This document shows, one piece after another, positions 1 to 12,846 of a DNA stretch of 64,000 nt (within the stretch, counting starts at the first letter, position 1; every line of letters begins with the position of its first letter). This stretch comes from Xestospongia bergquistia. Its lineage: Eukaryota; Porifera; Demospongiae; Haplosclerida; Petrosiidae. The stretch spans positions 4,588,001 to 4,652,000 of the forward strand of contig OZ014416.1 in assembly GCA_963965975.1 (NCBI GenBank). Direction: 5' to 3'. The position numbers and the translations under genes are program-made. The notes under the pieces are model-generated. The model searched no databases, was not told the origin of the DNA, and saw only the letters and a program-made list of their open reading frames with translations.

Positions 1-41
1 TAATTTCTAGCCACATTATTTACTGTTTATTCTTTCTATAG

Positions 42-1391
42 TATCATCAGACTGCTTTGCATTATGCTTCAAAAGTAGGACACATTGAGATAGTGAAGTT
101 ACTATTACCAGCTAATGCAGATCCCAATATTTGTGACAAGGTTTGTATTATGTCTAGAGATGGTATTTTATACATTTATCTACTGTAGTATTGAACAGTT
201 ATTAGTAATTAATTTGTAGCCACATTATTTACTGTTTATTCTTTCTATAGGATCATCAGACTGCTTTACATTATGCTTCAATGGCAGGACACATTGAAAC
301 AGTCCAGTTACTATTAATAGCTAAGGCAGACCCCAATATTTGTGACAAGGTTTATATTTTGTCTAGAGATGATACTTTATACATTTATCTACAGTAGTAT
401 CAAACAGTTATTAGTAATTAAATGTAGCCACATCATTTACTGTCTATCCTTTTTATAGGGTCGTCAGACTGCTTTGCATTATGCTTCAAAGGCAGGACAC
501 ATTGAGACAGTGAAGTTACTATTAACAGCTAAGGCAGACCCCAATATTTGTGACAAGGTTTGTATTATGTCTAGAGATGGTACTTTATACATTTATCTAC
601 TGTAGTATTGAACAGTTATTAGTAATTAATTTGTAGCCACATTTTTACTGTTTATTCTTTCTATAGAGTTGTCAGACTGCTTTGCATTATGCTTCAAGTT
701 CAGAACACATTAAGATAGTCCAGTTACTCTTAACAGCTAAGGCAGACCCCAATATTTGTGACAAGGTTTGTATTATGTCTAGAGATGGTACTTTATACAT
801 TTATCTACTGTAGTATTGAACAGTTATTAGTAATTAATTTGTAGCCACATTATTTACTGTCTATTCTTTTTATAGGATCATCAGACTGCTTTGCATTATG
901 CTTCAAGTTCAGAAAACATTGAGATAGTTCAGTTATTATTAAAAGCTAGGGCAAACCCCAATATTTGTGACAAGGTTTGTATCATTTCTGGAGATTGTAC
1001 TTTATGCATTCATGTACTGTAGTATTGAACAGTTATTAGTAATTAATTTGTAGCCACATTATTTACTGTCTATTCTTTCTATAGGATCATCAGACTGCTT
1101 TGCATTATGCTTCAAGTTCAGAAAACATTGAGATAGTCCAGTTATTATTAACAGCTAAGGCAGACCCCAATATTTGTGGCAAGGTTTGCATTATGCTAGA
1201 GATGGTACTTATACATTTTATCTACTGTAGTATTGAATAGTTATTAGTAATTAATTTGTACACACATAATTTACTGTTTATACTTTCTATAGGATCATCA
1301 GACTGCTTTGCATTGTGATTCAAGGGTAAGACACATTGAGATAGTCAAGTTACTATTAACAGCTAAGGCAGATCCCAATATTTGTGACAAG
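42..1391 (+). CDS. tandem array of seven 99-nt ankyrin-repeat exons
   Basis: Seven exons of exactly 33 codons lie at 42-140, 251-349, 459-557, 667-765, 876-974, 1085-1183 and 1293-1391. Each is preceded by a pyrimidine-rich tract ending in TATAG (the fourth and seventh units differ slightly) and followed by a GTTTGT or GTTTAT donor. Both ends are phase 0. The repeats read D-H-Q-T-A-L-H-Y-A-S...G-H-I-E-T-V-x-L-L-L...A-D-P-N-I-C-D-K, a classical ankyrin helix-turn-helix unit (TALHYA core, hydrophobic LLL helix, ADPN loop). Exon plus intron recurs every ~208 bp, so the array grew by duplicating the whole exon-intron unit. Exons 4-6 carry S-S-E in place of the Gly-His turn. Exon 7 has degraded positions (HCDSRVR). 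The gene must start upstream, because the first exon has no initiator. Ankyrin repeats bind protein ligands; the ligand is unknown. Confidence 0.85.
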
Positions 1392-1536
1392 GTTTGTATT
1401 ATGTATAGAGATGGTTCCTATTCCATGTAATTGTGAATTGTGTTCACTCAATGTACATGTATATAATACTACTAGTATGCATTATATCAGTAGAAGATAT
1501 TATAATAATATACATGTACATGTACATCACTAAACA
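1392..1536 (+). other. intron flank after the ankyrin array, duplicated in inverted form at 30121-30261
   Basis: This intronic stretch contains the near-palindrome around ACTACTAGTATGC and repeated TACATG blocks. Its reverse complement, with few differences, is found at about 30121-30261 beside the inverted ankyrin exons. The similarity stops abruptly at about 1536, which is where the LTR-type element appears to begin. Confidence 0.65.
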
Positions 1537-4500
1537 TGACACACATAACATCAATGTTACACAACTCTGCCCTGAGGGTTGAAAATAAATGGCATTTTCA
1601 ATTTATCTTATTCAAGCTTAGTGTAGTGTGATTGATTACCTATAATGTATTGCGGTTATCTATGTAAACTGTTGTTTACTGAGCATGTGTAGTTATCTGG
1701 AGAGAGAGCACATGTTTCTGATGTATCTTTGTTATTACTGTTCAACTGTTGTGATTCTTTATATGTAAGAGAATTGTCATAATATATGGTGTCAGGAGTA
1801 TGGCTAGTGTCAAGCTACAGCCGCCTGAACCCTTCAACTTCCAGACACCTGATGAAGAGCCACGCTGGTGTTGATGTTTTGAACAGTTTAGAAAAGCCTT
1901 TGGCCTATCCACAGAGAGTGAGGAATGCCAGGTGGACACATTGTTGTACTATCTAGGGAGTGAATCAGATGACTTTCTCACGTCAACAAATGTAAGCAAA
2001 GAAGAGAGGAAAAGCTATCCGTCACTTTTAAAACACTTCGATGACTTTTTTAAAGTTCGACACAGTAATTTTTGAAAGGGCCTACTTTATTTGATGAAAT
2101 CAAAAGGAGGATGAATCCTGCAAACAATATATAGCAAAAGGGTACACCCTGGCTGAACACTGTGAATTTGTGGCGCTAAAAAAGAGGAATTAATTAAGGT
2201 CAGACTCGTGGTAGGCATTAGAGACACTGTCCTTTTGAAGCATCTCCAGATGGACCCATCCTAAAGCCTTGAAAAAGCAAAAAACTATTCAGTAGAAGGG
2301 AGCACTTTGGGAATACAGAGACATTCTCTGAACTGACCCAAATGGACAGTGTCAGATCGACATCAACATTACTCAATGAAAAGAACAAGAAGCCCAGACA
2401 CACTATAGAGACTCACAACAAAGTGACAAATGTAATAGATGTGGCATCCATGGAGAGATTGCCTAGCTAATTTGGCTGTGTCACAAATGCAAAAAGAAGG
2501 GCCACTTTGCTTCTCAATGTCTATCCAAAACAGTATCAGAAGTCTATACAGCCAAACCACAAACCTCACATGAGACTGCCTTCTTAGGTGCTGACAGAGA
2601 AAATGCCTGGTTCAGTACTGTTCACTTATTGGGCAGACCTCTTTCCTTCAAGCTGGACACAGGAGCAGAAGTTACTGCAATTTCTGAAGTGTATTCAGAA
2701 CACTACCTCAAATAGAACTCAGATCTCCTAAAAGGGCATTACATGAACCCAATAGAAAACCTCTCTTGGACCCGTGACAATTTGAAGGTACTCTATTGCA
2801 CAGTGACCAGACATCCTTACCGATGGTGTTTGTCGTCAAAGGATTAAGGAACAATCTTCTTGGATTGCCCACAATTCAAGCATTACATTTGATGTCAAGG
2901 ATTGCTGAAATTACAAGTCACTCAGAAGTCAAAACAACTTTCCCTCACCTTTTTATAGGCTTAGGTAATTTGAATGATCCTTATCAGATTCAATTGCACC
3001 CAGGTTTGAAACCACTTGCACTCTACACCCCTTGATGAGTTCCTCTCCGGCTACAAACTAAAGTCAAAGAAGAACTTAATTGAATTGATTTGCTCAAAGT
3101 AATCTTGAAGTTTAATGAAGCCACACTGTGGTGTGCTGGAATGGTTGTGGTAACAAAGAAGACAAGACAGGTACATATATGTCTATATCTAAAACTGTTA
3201 AATGAAAGTGTTATGAGAGAGCTCTACCCCCTCCCGATAGTTGATGAGACATTAGGCCAGTTGACTGGAGCAGCTGTATTTAGTAAACTGGATGGTAATA
3301 GTGACTTCTCACAAATTCCGCCACCTGTAGTACTGATTGGATTTTCTTTAATTTGTGCATGTATTTTGTAGAACAATGGAAATACTTATAAATGCTATTA
3401 ATGTACAGTTGGCATTGCTTTATATATGGTACACTGTCTGCTGCTTGCTCACTACCTATAGAGCTAATGATGGGCTATGATTGAATAGATAAAAGGCATG
3501 GATTTTTTTCCTTTATCTGAGTGGTAACACCTGTTCAGCAACCAACCATTACACTTCTCCCATCAGTAGCAATACCACAAAGTTTATTACTCATAGCTAA
3601 GACATTTAGCACTGCATCTACTATTTCTGGTGCTGTTCCACCAGGTAATTCTACAAGATTAAGAAATCTACAGTGTATTTCACCACCTAATACATAACAC
3701 AAATATATTACCACGTTGTGATCTGCTGATATATCGGTGGATTCATCTATCATTATAGAGTAGAATTCAGCTTGCAGCGAATCATTATCTAAATCTTCAT
3801 CAACCACTAGAGCAATGGCTTCCTGAAGAATCTGCACACTCTCACTATGCTTGTAGGTAATCTGCTGTCCTCCACTACCTGACTGGAAGCTAAGGTTACC
3901 AATAGCAGCACAACCTTGCACTACTAAGAAGTGCTTCAGATCAGAGAAATGATCATTTGGTAAATTTTTCTTAGCCATGAAGTACACAGCCTTTAAGGCT
4001 GAAATGATTGACAATTCTTGGTCCCTATATACATTAGCGAAAGCTTGCTGCATATCTCTCCTACATTTCTTTGCTTCTATAGCTGCTCTGTGGTCAACAG
4101 TAGCTGCATGCTTAGTTAGAGCATCTTTCTTCATTTTATCACAAACTTTGGTGAAGGCATTGTTCTTCTTTGCATCCAACCAATATTGACAATGCATATA
4201 TACCGCGAATCAGTTTTCCATGATGGCAAAAATCTTTTTTTCTCTAATGTTGACCTTTTACAACTAGGTGAAGAACATGGACTGCTCATGACCTTGTTGT
4301 CGTTTTCATTCTAATTATTGCCTAACAAATTAATAATTAGCCAAAATGGTGATTGATCTGCCCAAGAAGTTGCCAAGTTTGTTATACTGTCGCAAATGTC
4401 GATTTTGGCCACCGTGTGGGGAACCACTGGTGATAATATTTTGGTAAAGATTAGAGAGAACATGATACCAGATTGGATGCAGTTTTGCAAAGACTGGAGA

Positions 4501-6330
4501 AGGCCAGAGCAACATTAAACCCAATGAAGTGTGTGTCTAGCGGAAGAAATGTTAAATTCTTGGTCACGTAATAGATAGAGACGGCATTGGATCAGATCCT
4601 GAGAAGATAGGTACCATCATCAAAATGCAACCCGCAACAAATATCTCTGAATTGAGACGTTTCATGGGCATGACCAATCAGTTGGCAAAGTTTCCACATA
4701 AGATCACCGAGTTAACTCAGCCTCTTCGGGATCTACTCAGTAAGAGAAACTCCTGAATTTGGGACCCAAACCAAGAGGACTCATTCCATGCCGTGAAGGA
4801 AGAACTGGTAAAATCTTTAATACTAGCCCTGTAAAATCCAGTTGCCCAACAAAAACTTCAGTAGACGCCTCCTTTTTTGGCTTAGGCATTGTCATTCATC
4901 AAAAGGATGTCACAACTGTCACCTGGAAAACCATAGCGTATGCATTCTGATCTATGTCTGATATGGAAAAGAGGCACATACAGATAGAGAAAGAAGCACT
5001 TGCTACAACATCGGCTTGTGACATGTTTTCAGAATACATACATGGAAGAAAATTTTTTATTGAGATGGACCATAAACCATTAGTCCGTCTACTGAGTACC
5101 AAGAACTTCAAAGTCTACCCCCTTAGATACTCTGTTTTCGTCTCACAATGATTAGATTTCATTACTCCATCACTCATGCCTGGGAAAACCCACTGTACTG
5201 TTGACACTCTTTCAAGATCTCCAGTTGATTCACAGCAAGAAACAACCCTCCAAGAGGAAACCAAAACATTTGTAGAAGCAATTGTTGGTCATCTCTCATC
5301 TACAGAATCACAACTGGACAAGTACCAAAACACACAAAAAGATGATTCACTCTGCTTAGCTATTAAGGAATAAACTCAGAAGAGCTGGCCTAGTAAAGTT
5401 CAAGTGAAAGGTGCCCTCAAACAACAGAGGAGAGAAAGGAAGGAATTCTGAATATATGAGGACTTGTTATTATATGACATGCGTATTGTAGTTCCCAGGT
5501 CACTCACTATGAGGGTATACCTTAGAAAAGATTCACCTAGCCATAAAGGTATTCAAAGGTGTCAAGAGCGAACATTATCAAGTGTGTGGTGGCATGGAAT
5601 CTCTTCTCAGATTTACGACATGGTGCAAAGATGTCCCACCTGCTCTAAAATGATCATCTCATTAAAGGAACCAATGATCTATTCTCAGTTACCAGAGAAT
5701 CCCTTCCAGAAGATTGAAAGGGATTTCTTCGAAAAAAGGGGGATCACTAACCTGTTAGTAGTGGACTATTTCTTGCACTTTCAAGAAATCATTAAGCTGA
5801 CATCTACTATGTCTAATGGGGTAATCACTGGTCTCAAGTCTCTATTCTCTAGGTATGATATTCCAGAAGAGATGGTGAGTGATAATGTCCTACAGTATAT
5901 CTTTCAGGAGATGAAGGACTTTGCCAAGTCTTATACCTTCAAACACATTACAAGTATTCCACACTACCCTCAGGGGAATGGCTAAGCAGAGAGGACAGTC
6001 AGAACTGTTAAGAATTTGCTTAAAGATGCTTAAAGATAAAGAAGATCCCTATCTCTCACTGCCCAGCTATAGAGCTATGCACTTCATCTGGTGTGGTTAG
6101 ACCCCAGCTGAACTATTTATGGACAGAAAGTTGAGGACTCCTTTACCAATGCTCAAGGACTTTCTAAAACCTGATTGGAAGCATCTAGATGATTTCAGAA
6201 AAAAAGAAGCAGAGTTTAAGAGGAAACAAAAGAAGGACTATGATTGTCACAATGGAAACCAGTTCTGTCTTCGTGTTGTGACACATCACATTTGTACATC
6301 ATGTTTGTTCTTTGTTCATAATTGAAGTAT
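1537..6330 (+). mobile_element. degenerate Ty3/gypsy LTR retrotransposon with a nested insertion
   Basis: The order is Gag-like (from 1801), zinc-knuckle region (about 2431-2520, CNRCG...CHKCKKKGHFASQC), aspartic protease (LDTGAEVTAIS near 2650), reverse transcriptase (3090-3325, with LPIVDETLGQLTGAAVFSKL), RT thumb (about 4430-4760), RNase H (about 4780-5150, IEKEALATTSACDMFSEYIH and DHKPL), and integrase (5464-5985 plus a C-terminal piece at 6119-6250, with a CPTC zinc site and SDN / PHYPQGNG core). Stops and frame changes occur in every domain, beginning with a TGA about 25 codons into Gag. A possible left LTR covers about 1537-1779, and a primer-site-like TGGTGTCAGGAG follows at 1787. I could not confirm a right LTR. 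The catalytic centre of RT is missing, displaced by the 3.3-4.4 kb insertion. It lies inside an intron of the ankyrin gene. Confidence 0.85.
3535..4197 (-). pseudogene. hAT-type transposase fragment (ZNF862/KIAA1586-like), nested in the gypsy RT
   Basis: A 220-codon open frame on the strand opposite to its host element. The N-terminal part contains KKNNAFTK...KDALTKHAATVDHRAA, typical of the BED-like zinc finger and linker of vertebrate ZNF862/KIAA1586-type hAT derivatives. The middle reads ALKAVYFMAKKNLPNDHFSD, and the start of the catalytic fold is FYSIMIDESTDISADHN, with the Asp-Glu-Ser-Thr-Asp motif expected for the first hAT catalytic Asp. It ends near TDGRSVMVG, where intact hAT proteins continue for several hundred residues. 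It is therefore truncated at the C-terminus and probably also at the N-terminus (a stop lies just upstream). Because it splits the gypsy RT coding region, it arrived after that element. Confidence 0.75.
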
Positions 6331-8247
6331 GTACGCAATGTGACATGACATAAAGCTTTGTTTCATTATGTGAACCATCCTTAAGGCCGTGAAAATTAGA
6401 AGGTTCAAATTTTGTGTTTTGGGACAAACCTCTATTGTTCATGAGACTCTATTTGCATATGGGAGTTTGAGATGGTACAGTAAAGTTAAACTACTTTGCA
6501 AACAAACTTAAAAACATTTACTTTATTGCACATTAACTTAAAGGTTTATTCATACTAAACTACATATAATACAAACTAATGTAAGAAGTAATAGCAATGG
6601 AATATCTGTTATTACTAATATTGATTCATCATGTCATGAGATACAGGTCTGTTATTATTAATATTTATTCATAATATCATGCGATTCAGGTTAACACAGT
6701 ATTCAGTGACTAACAACAAATCTAACAATTGATTGACATTTTTGAGCAGTAAACACTGTAACTGGTCAAGCAATCATTATAAATGCTATGTGCTAAAATT
6801 AGGTAGTGTGATAAAGATCAATGTTCTAAAAAGCATCATATAGTTAACCATATCAACTTTAATTACATGACTGTGTTTTATGTGGTCAATGGATTTTTTA
6901 ATTATTATTGTATTGAGATAAGAACTATTTAAATTTAAGTTAAACTTCTACCTTTTTGATATATTCTATGATTGTGTAAGTATTTAACAGAAACATCATA
7001 AATAATACAATGATAAGACCAAATGACACAAATATCTATGAGGTGTATGGGCAAGTTAAGTATTAATACAAATTAAGTAATGCATAATTAAATTAAGTAT
7101 TAATACTAATTGATGGTACACAACCAGCATAGAAGAAAGGGAATTTTTTTCTGGTGGAGCCTTAAATTAATAAGCATGAAAATGAGCTGGTGAGAGGGTT
7201 TGAGCATGTGTTGGGCAAGAGTAATGTTATCTGATAGCAGCTCTTACAGTTACTCAAACTATAATGATTATATTTTGTCTGCTAATATCCCAGGTATTGG
7301 AGTGTAGACCTTTAATGGGATAATAGAGGAATGGGGTAACGAGTGTAGAGCCTGATTAGAAGCCAGATAATGTTACTAGGCCATTTTGGTAAAGTCAGGG
7401 TCAACAGTGGCCACAGGGTCACTCTAGAACTGAAAGTGAGTCAGGTGTGACAGTCACAGGGACATGTGCACCTCTAAGGTAGTGAATTAATTTGACAGAG
7501 AAAAAGACACAAAAGATAAAGGGGTATGGCAAGCAGCTTGTACTGACTGACCAGAGGATCTGTTGGTGTTTGGAACTGTTGGTCCATCAGTTCTGATGCC
7601 ACAACAGTGCAGATTGGTGCACAACATTCTTCTGCTCAAGGCTTCTCTGCGTTACAAGAAATCTTCTGTTATGTAGATTATCTGTCTCCTTAGAGCCTGT
7701 TTGTACCATCAAGTACTTGAAAATAAAAATAACATCAAACTAGAAATAACAGTAGCAATTCAGGCTCATAGGTTATGTTGGCACAGTAGTTAGACTGGCC
7801 TTGATATATGTGAGGTTGAACTTTATAGAAAGTGTCTGCTATCGTGTTTGCAAGTTTGCCTTGGTCTCTAAGCTTACTTGCTGTGGTACATTCATTATAT
7901 CACCTTTTTATAGTATTTAACTATATTCTACTACATATTATATAAATTAGCATCTAATAACATGACAGCAAGTCTAAACACGGGTGGGGTTTTATTTTCT
8001 TGTTCACTATCAAATTTTTTGTCCTGATGTGTTAGCTTGATTAGTAGTCAGTTCTAATATCATATAGTAATATCATGTGACAAGATATAGCTAATAATGA
8101 GAATATGTTATTTCTACAGTTTGTTACGTGTTACAATGTATGTTATGATGATATGTACTGATGACTGTTTACATTGTCTATATAGTTTAATGTCTAATAG
8201 TTCATGTTCTTTTGTAACTTAATAACTTTGTTCTCTTATGTTCCTAG
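6331..8247 (+). other. intron sequence, no gene recognised
   Basis: AT-rich sequence between the gypsy remnant and the next ankyrin exon. I see no ORF above background. A somewhat GC-richer patch near 7180-7680 could be an unidentified repeat. The last 150 bp resemble the upstream flank found before every later ankyrin exon. Confidence 0.5.
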
Positions 8248-8343
8248 TATGGACGTACAACTACACACTATGCAGCAATGATGGGTGATGCTGACACAGT
8301 AAAATTGTTAATTGAAAAAGTTGATGTCAATACTAAGGATAAA
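8248..8343 (+). CDS. ankyrin-repeat exon 8 (second family, 32 codons)
   Basis: After acceptor TTCCTAG the exon reads YGRTTTHYAAMMGDADTVKL and continues to a GTAAGT donor. Both ends are phase 0. At 96 nt it is two codons shorter than its seven sister exons, missing residues in the loop between the second helix and the VNTKD end. It is closest to the exons at 17971 and 34679, sharing HYAAMMG or HFAAMMG. It continues the frame directly from the 99-nt array. Confidence 0.8.
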
Positions 8344-9884
8344 GTAAGTCTCAGTAATTGTATTACAAGACATATCATTGTCCCAAATTATGACCAATGA
8401 AGTAGGTTAAAAATCAACAAAACACATGATTTGAAGTGTATTACTGATTCAATAAGAAACCTGCACTCTACAGCAAGCGTTCTTTACTAGTTCACGATTA
8501 TTTTAATATGTTTTTATAAAACATTTCAATTAAAATGATAATGTTTATTATTGATTAATTCAATTACCAAATGTACAAAATAATACTCTTTTATATGACT
8601 TGTAACAAGGCTATTATATATGTATATATATATATAACGCAAAAATAGCAAATAATGTTCAAGATTTCTTTCTCTAAGTCATGATACCATTAATCATAGC
8701 CATTAGTCTAACAAGTAGTTTAATACAATCATGCCTGAGATCCTTACTTTCCTTGACCTTTTTTCCTTGACTTAGTCACAATAACATTTAATAAACATTT
8801 TAGCAGATACCAGTAACTATCAGTAACTATATCCGAATTTCTCATAAGCAATACAAATGTTTTTAGATGTTTAATTTATATGTATTCCTCAATCACTATG
8901 AATATTTGGCAAAATTTTTTAAAACCAAATGTACTTAGGAAATCATAAAATGAAAGGAATCATCTTATCATAAAAGAAAGCAACTGCACATAATTTATTA
9001 TAACAATAGCACATACATCATCATAAGAACAGTTATTTAACAAAAGAGAGTAGATCACCATAACATGAAGAACTATAGGAATGGCATATATCTCACCATA
9101 GCAACTGTTACTATAGCAGCAACGTGTGCATAATCATGGGAAATATTACCTTGGTGACTATTGCTATTAAATGACTGTAGTATAAAATCAATTAACAAGG
9201 TCTATAGTTACCATAGCAACATTGCTATAGCAATTAGGTATGTATCCATCATGATAGCAATGATTAACAGTTGTCACAAAATCATTGCCATAGCAACAAC
9301 ATATACATATGTTACTACATCTATGTTAAATGTTAGTTATATATAACACTACAATATTTTTTCACATTACTATATATGGTAATATGAATAAGACATTGTA
9401 GTGCATACAGTTGACTATGAACCCACAAGCATTGTGAACTGTTGTATGATCTAAATATCATTGTTGATTGAGAGTATACTCATACAACAAAGTGCATGTG
9501 CATGTGATGTTCCTACGATATTCTTTTGTTATCTGTACCTTGTAAGGTTGTCATTATTGTTTACTACTTGTTTGACCAGGATTAGTTTCTTTAAAACTAC
9601 AGAACAATGACTTCATTTAAATAGTCTACATTTGTATAATGTATTATGATTGATGATGTGAACTATTTGCTGACATAATAATGATGCAATGATGCTCCAA
9701 TAGTACATTGGTCATACATTTCACTTGTTTCTAGTGTCTATGATATAAAAGAGCATAAATTATCTTTTATTTTATTGGATCCTTATATTTACTTATTTAT
9801 TGATAACTGGTTACATTGACTATATAGTTTATTGTCTAATAGTTTTTGTTTTGTATTAAATAACCTTATCTATTATGTTCCTAG

Positions 9885-9986
9885 CTTGGACTTACACCTG
9901 TACATCTTGCAGCAAAGAATGGACATACTGACACAGTAAAAGTGTTAATTGAAATTGGTCAAGCTGATATTAACATTAAGGATAAT
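9885..9986 (+). CDS. ankyrin-repeat exon 9
   Basis: 102 nt, phase 0 at both ends, between CTAG and GTAAGT. It encodes LGLTPVHLAAKNGHTDTVKV and then an ADINIKDN tail, a near-consensus ankyrin unit (TPxHLAAxNGH). The flanking ~150 bp on each side are nearly the same as at the other exons of this family, showing duplication of exon plus intron. It is most similar to the exon at 22664. Confidence 0.85.
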
Positions 9987-10294
9987 GTAAGTCACAGTAA
10001 TTGTAGTACAAGACATATTATTGTACCAAATTATGATCAATGAAGTAATTCAAATTACTTCATTTGAGTCAATAAGACACATGATTTGAAGTCTATTACT
10101 GATTCAATAAGAAATCTTAACTTTACTGCGATTGTTTTTTACTAGTTCATGATTATTTTAATATGTTTCTACAAAACATTTCATTGATAATACTATTATG
10201 TATTATTGATGAATTCAATTAGCAAATGTGCCAAAATCGTACTGTCATTATATGACTTGTAACTACGCTATTCTATATAATATATATATATATA

Positions 10295-10455
10295 TGACGA
10301 TAAATATGTAAATGGTACCTAACATGCAAACAAATTTCAAATGGTTACGTAATAAATTGTTGCTATGTTTAAGATGGATGTGCAGCAGCCATTTCTACAT
10401 AGGCGTTTGTTCGAAATTCGTTTGCACATTAGGTACCATTTTGTATTTATAGTCA
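10295..10455. mobile_element. short MITE inside a TA microsatellite
   Basis: About 160 bp with inverted termini. The left end TGACGATAAATATG and inner block TGGTACCTAA mirror the right end TTAGGTACCATTTTG and TATTTATAGTCA. It is flanked by TA runs on both sides, consistent with a TA target. The short ORF reading through it into the TA repeat is spurious. Confidence 0.7.
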
Positions 10456-10457
10456 CA

Positions 10458-10459
<2 letters not shown>

Positions 10460-10542
<83 letters not shown>
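10460..10542. repeat. (TA)n microsatellite
   Basis: About 40 TA units, at the position where sister introns carry other microsatellites. Confidence 0.9.
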
Positions 10543-10543
<1 letters not shown>

Positions 10544-12317
10544 CACAAAATCTCTCTAATAGTGCTCAAAATTTCTATCTGTTAGTCATGATACAATTTA
10601 TCATAGCCATTTTTCTAACTAGTCTAACTATTTCAAATTTCTCAGAAACAATGCGAATCTTACTAGATGTTTAATTCACATCTAATAGTTAATCACTATG
10701 ACAATTTGGCAAAAATTACTTAAACCAATTCTACCCATGAACTCATAAAATTCAAGAAATCATGTCATCATAGAATAAAGCAACAGTACATAATTTATTA
10801 TAACAACAGCATATATGTCATCATAGCTAAAGTTACTAAACAAAAGAAAGTACATTACCATAACATGAAATACTATAGCTACAGCATATGTGTCAACATA
10901 GCAACTGTTGCTATAGCAGCAACATGTGCGTAATGATGGAAAATATTACCTTAGTGACTATTGCCATTAAACGACTATAGTATAACAACAATTAACAAGG
11001 TCATAACAACAGTGCTATGCAAATTATCATGATAGCAATGATTTCTATGGTAGCAGTTGTCATAAAATCATTGCCATAGCAACAAACATACATACATTAA
11101 TTACTATATCAATGTTACTTATAACACATGACAATTGAGTAAATTGTTGTTTTAAGATGAAAATTATAGCATTATGCTTTAATATGTTTGCAAACCTTGT
11201 CATAATCTATAAAATATTTATTTAATGACCATTATTTAATTTCTATGCATGATTGGCAAGTTTTGCTAATAAATGATTTTTGAAGAAAAGGTATAAAATG
11301 TAGTCACTGTGACTATTTTATACCTATTTTGAAACGACTATCTATTGCCATAGGTAATCCAAATTTGTTTTAAACAATGCCAAAATATACTATATCTTCA
11401 ATTCATGTGTATTCAATCTCTATGAAAGGATTATAAATTTCAAAAGCAATCATACCAATGAAATTACAAAATACAAGGAGTCACATAATAAGGAACAGCA
11501 TATAATTCACTATAGCAATAATATGTAATGCCACTAATAGCAAATGTACTATAAAAATGATATGTCACAAAGTTTGTTGTTAATGTTTATCAAATCACAT
11601 ATTCTACTTTAAAAATAGCACAGTGCATTCTCACTGTAATGAGTAAATAAAGACTTTTTTGTCAATTATAGTGAATAGAAAAATACAATTGAAATAGACA
11701 TGTATTATTAAACTCACAGTCTACTTGCAATAAGAAATTTCAGCACTATGTTCTCATTGTTCTTTTTGGCAACGAAATGTGTATAGTACAAAATTTACTT
11801 TTTACATTACTTTATATGGTAATACAAATAAGACATATTGTAGTACATATAGTTGAAACTGAACTTGCAAGCATTTTGCAGTTGTATGATGTAAATATAT
11901 ATTTGTTGATTGAGAGTATACTCATACAAAAAAGTACATGTACATGTGGTATTCCTTAGATATTCTCTTACTATCTGCACATTGTAAGGTTGTTGTTATT
12001 ATGTACAGCTCGTTTGATTGGAAAATCAGGATGAGTTTCTTTAAAACTACAGAACAGTGACTTCATATAAGTAGTCTACATTTGTATAATATATTACGAT
12101 TGATGATGTGAACCATTTTCTGAAATTATAATGATACTCCAATAGTACACTGGTCATACATTTCACTTCTTTCTAGTGTCTGTGATATAAATTATCTTTT
12201 ATTTTATTGTATCCTTAAATTTACTTATTTATTGATAACTGGTTACATTGACTGTCTAATTTATTGTCTAATAGTTGTTCTTTCATAATTATATAATCTT
12301 ATATGTTATGTTGCTAG

Positions 12318-12419
12318 GGTGAATGTACACCTGCACATCTTGCAGCAGAGAATGGACATACTGACATAATAAAACTGTTCATTAAAAGTGGAAAGTTTGA
12401 TATCAACACTGAGGATAAT
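12318..12419 (+). CDS. ankyrin-repeat exon 10
   Basis: 102 nt, phase 0, acceptor TTGCTAG, donor GTAAGT. It encodes GECTPAHLAAENGHTDIIKL with FDINTEDN at the end. TPAHLAAENGH fits the ankyrin consensus. The KLFIKSGKF segment is the most divergent of the family. Confidence 0.85.
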
Positions 12420-12708
12420 GTAAGTCACAGTAATTGTATTACAAGACATATCATTGTATCAAACTATGACCAATGATGTAATTGAAATTACTTCATTAGG
12501 GTGTAATATATCAATAAGACACATGATTTGAAGTTTATTACTGATTTGATAAGAAACCCGCAGTCTACAGCTATTGCTTTTTTTCCAGTTCATGATTGTT
12601 TAAATATGTTTTGTACTAAACATTTCAGTGAAAATACTATAGTGTATTAGAGATGAATTTAACAAATGTCCAAAAATAGTACTCTATATGACTTGTAACA
12701 AGGCTAAT

Positions 12709-12846
<138 letters not shown>

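Noticed and set aside
6279-6360. Right LTR of the gypsy element
   Set aside because: TGTGACACATCACATTTG vaguely resembles the left end, but the similarity is too short and gapped to call.
10365-10559. ORF ending in a long Tyr-Ile run
   Set aside because: It reads through a MITE and a (TA)n microsatellite. The same applies to the Ile/Tyr/His-rich frames near 14454-14706, 21513-21833 and 33265-33513 and the Thr-His run at 12637-12852.
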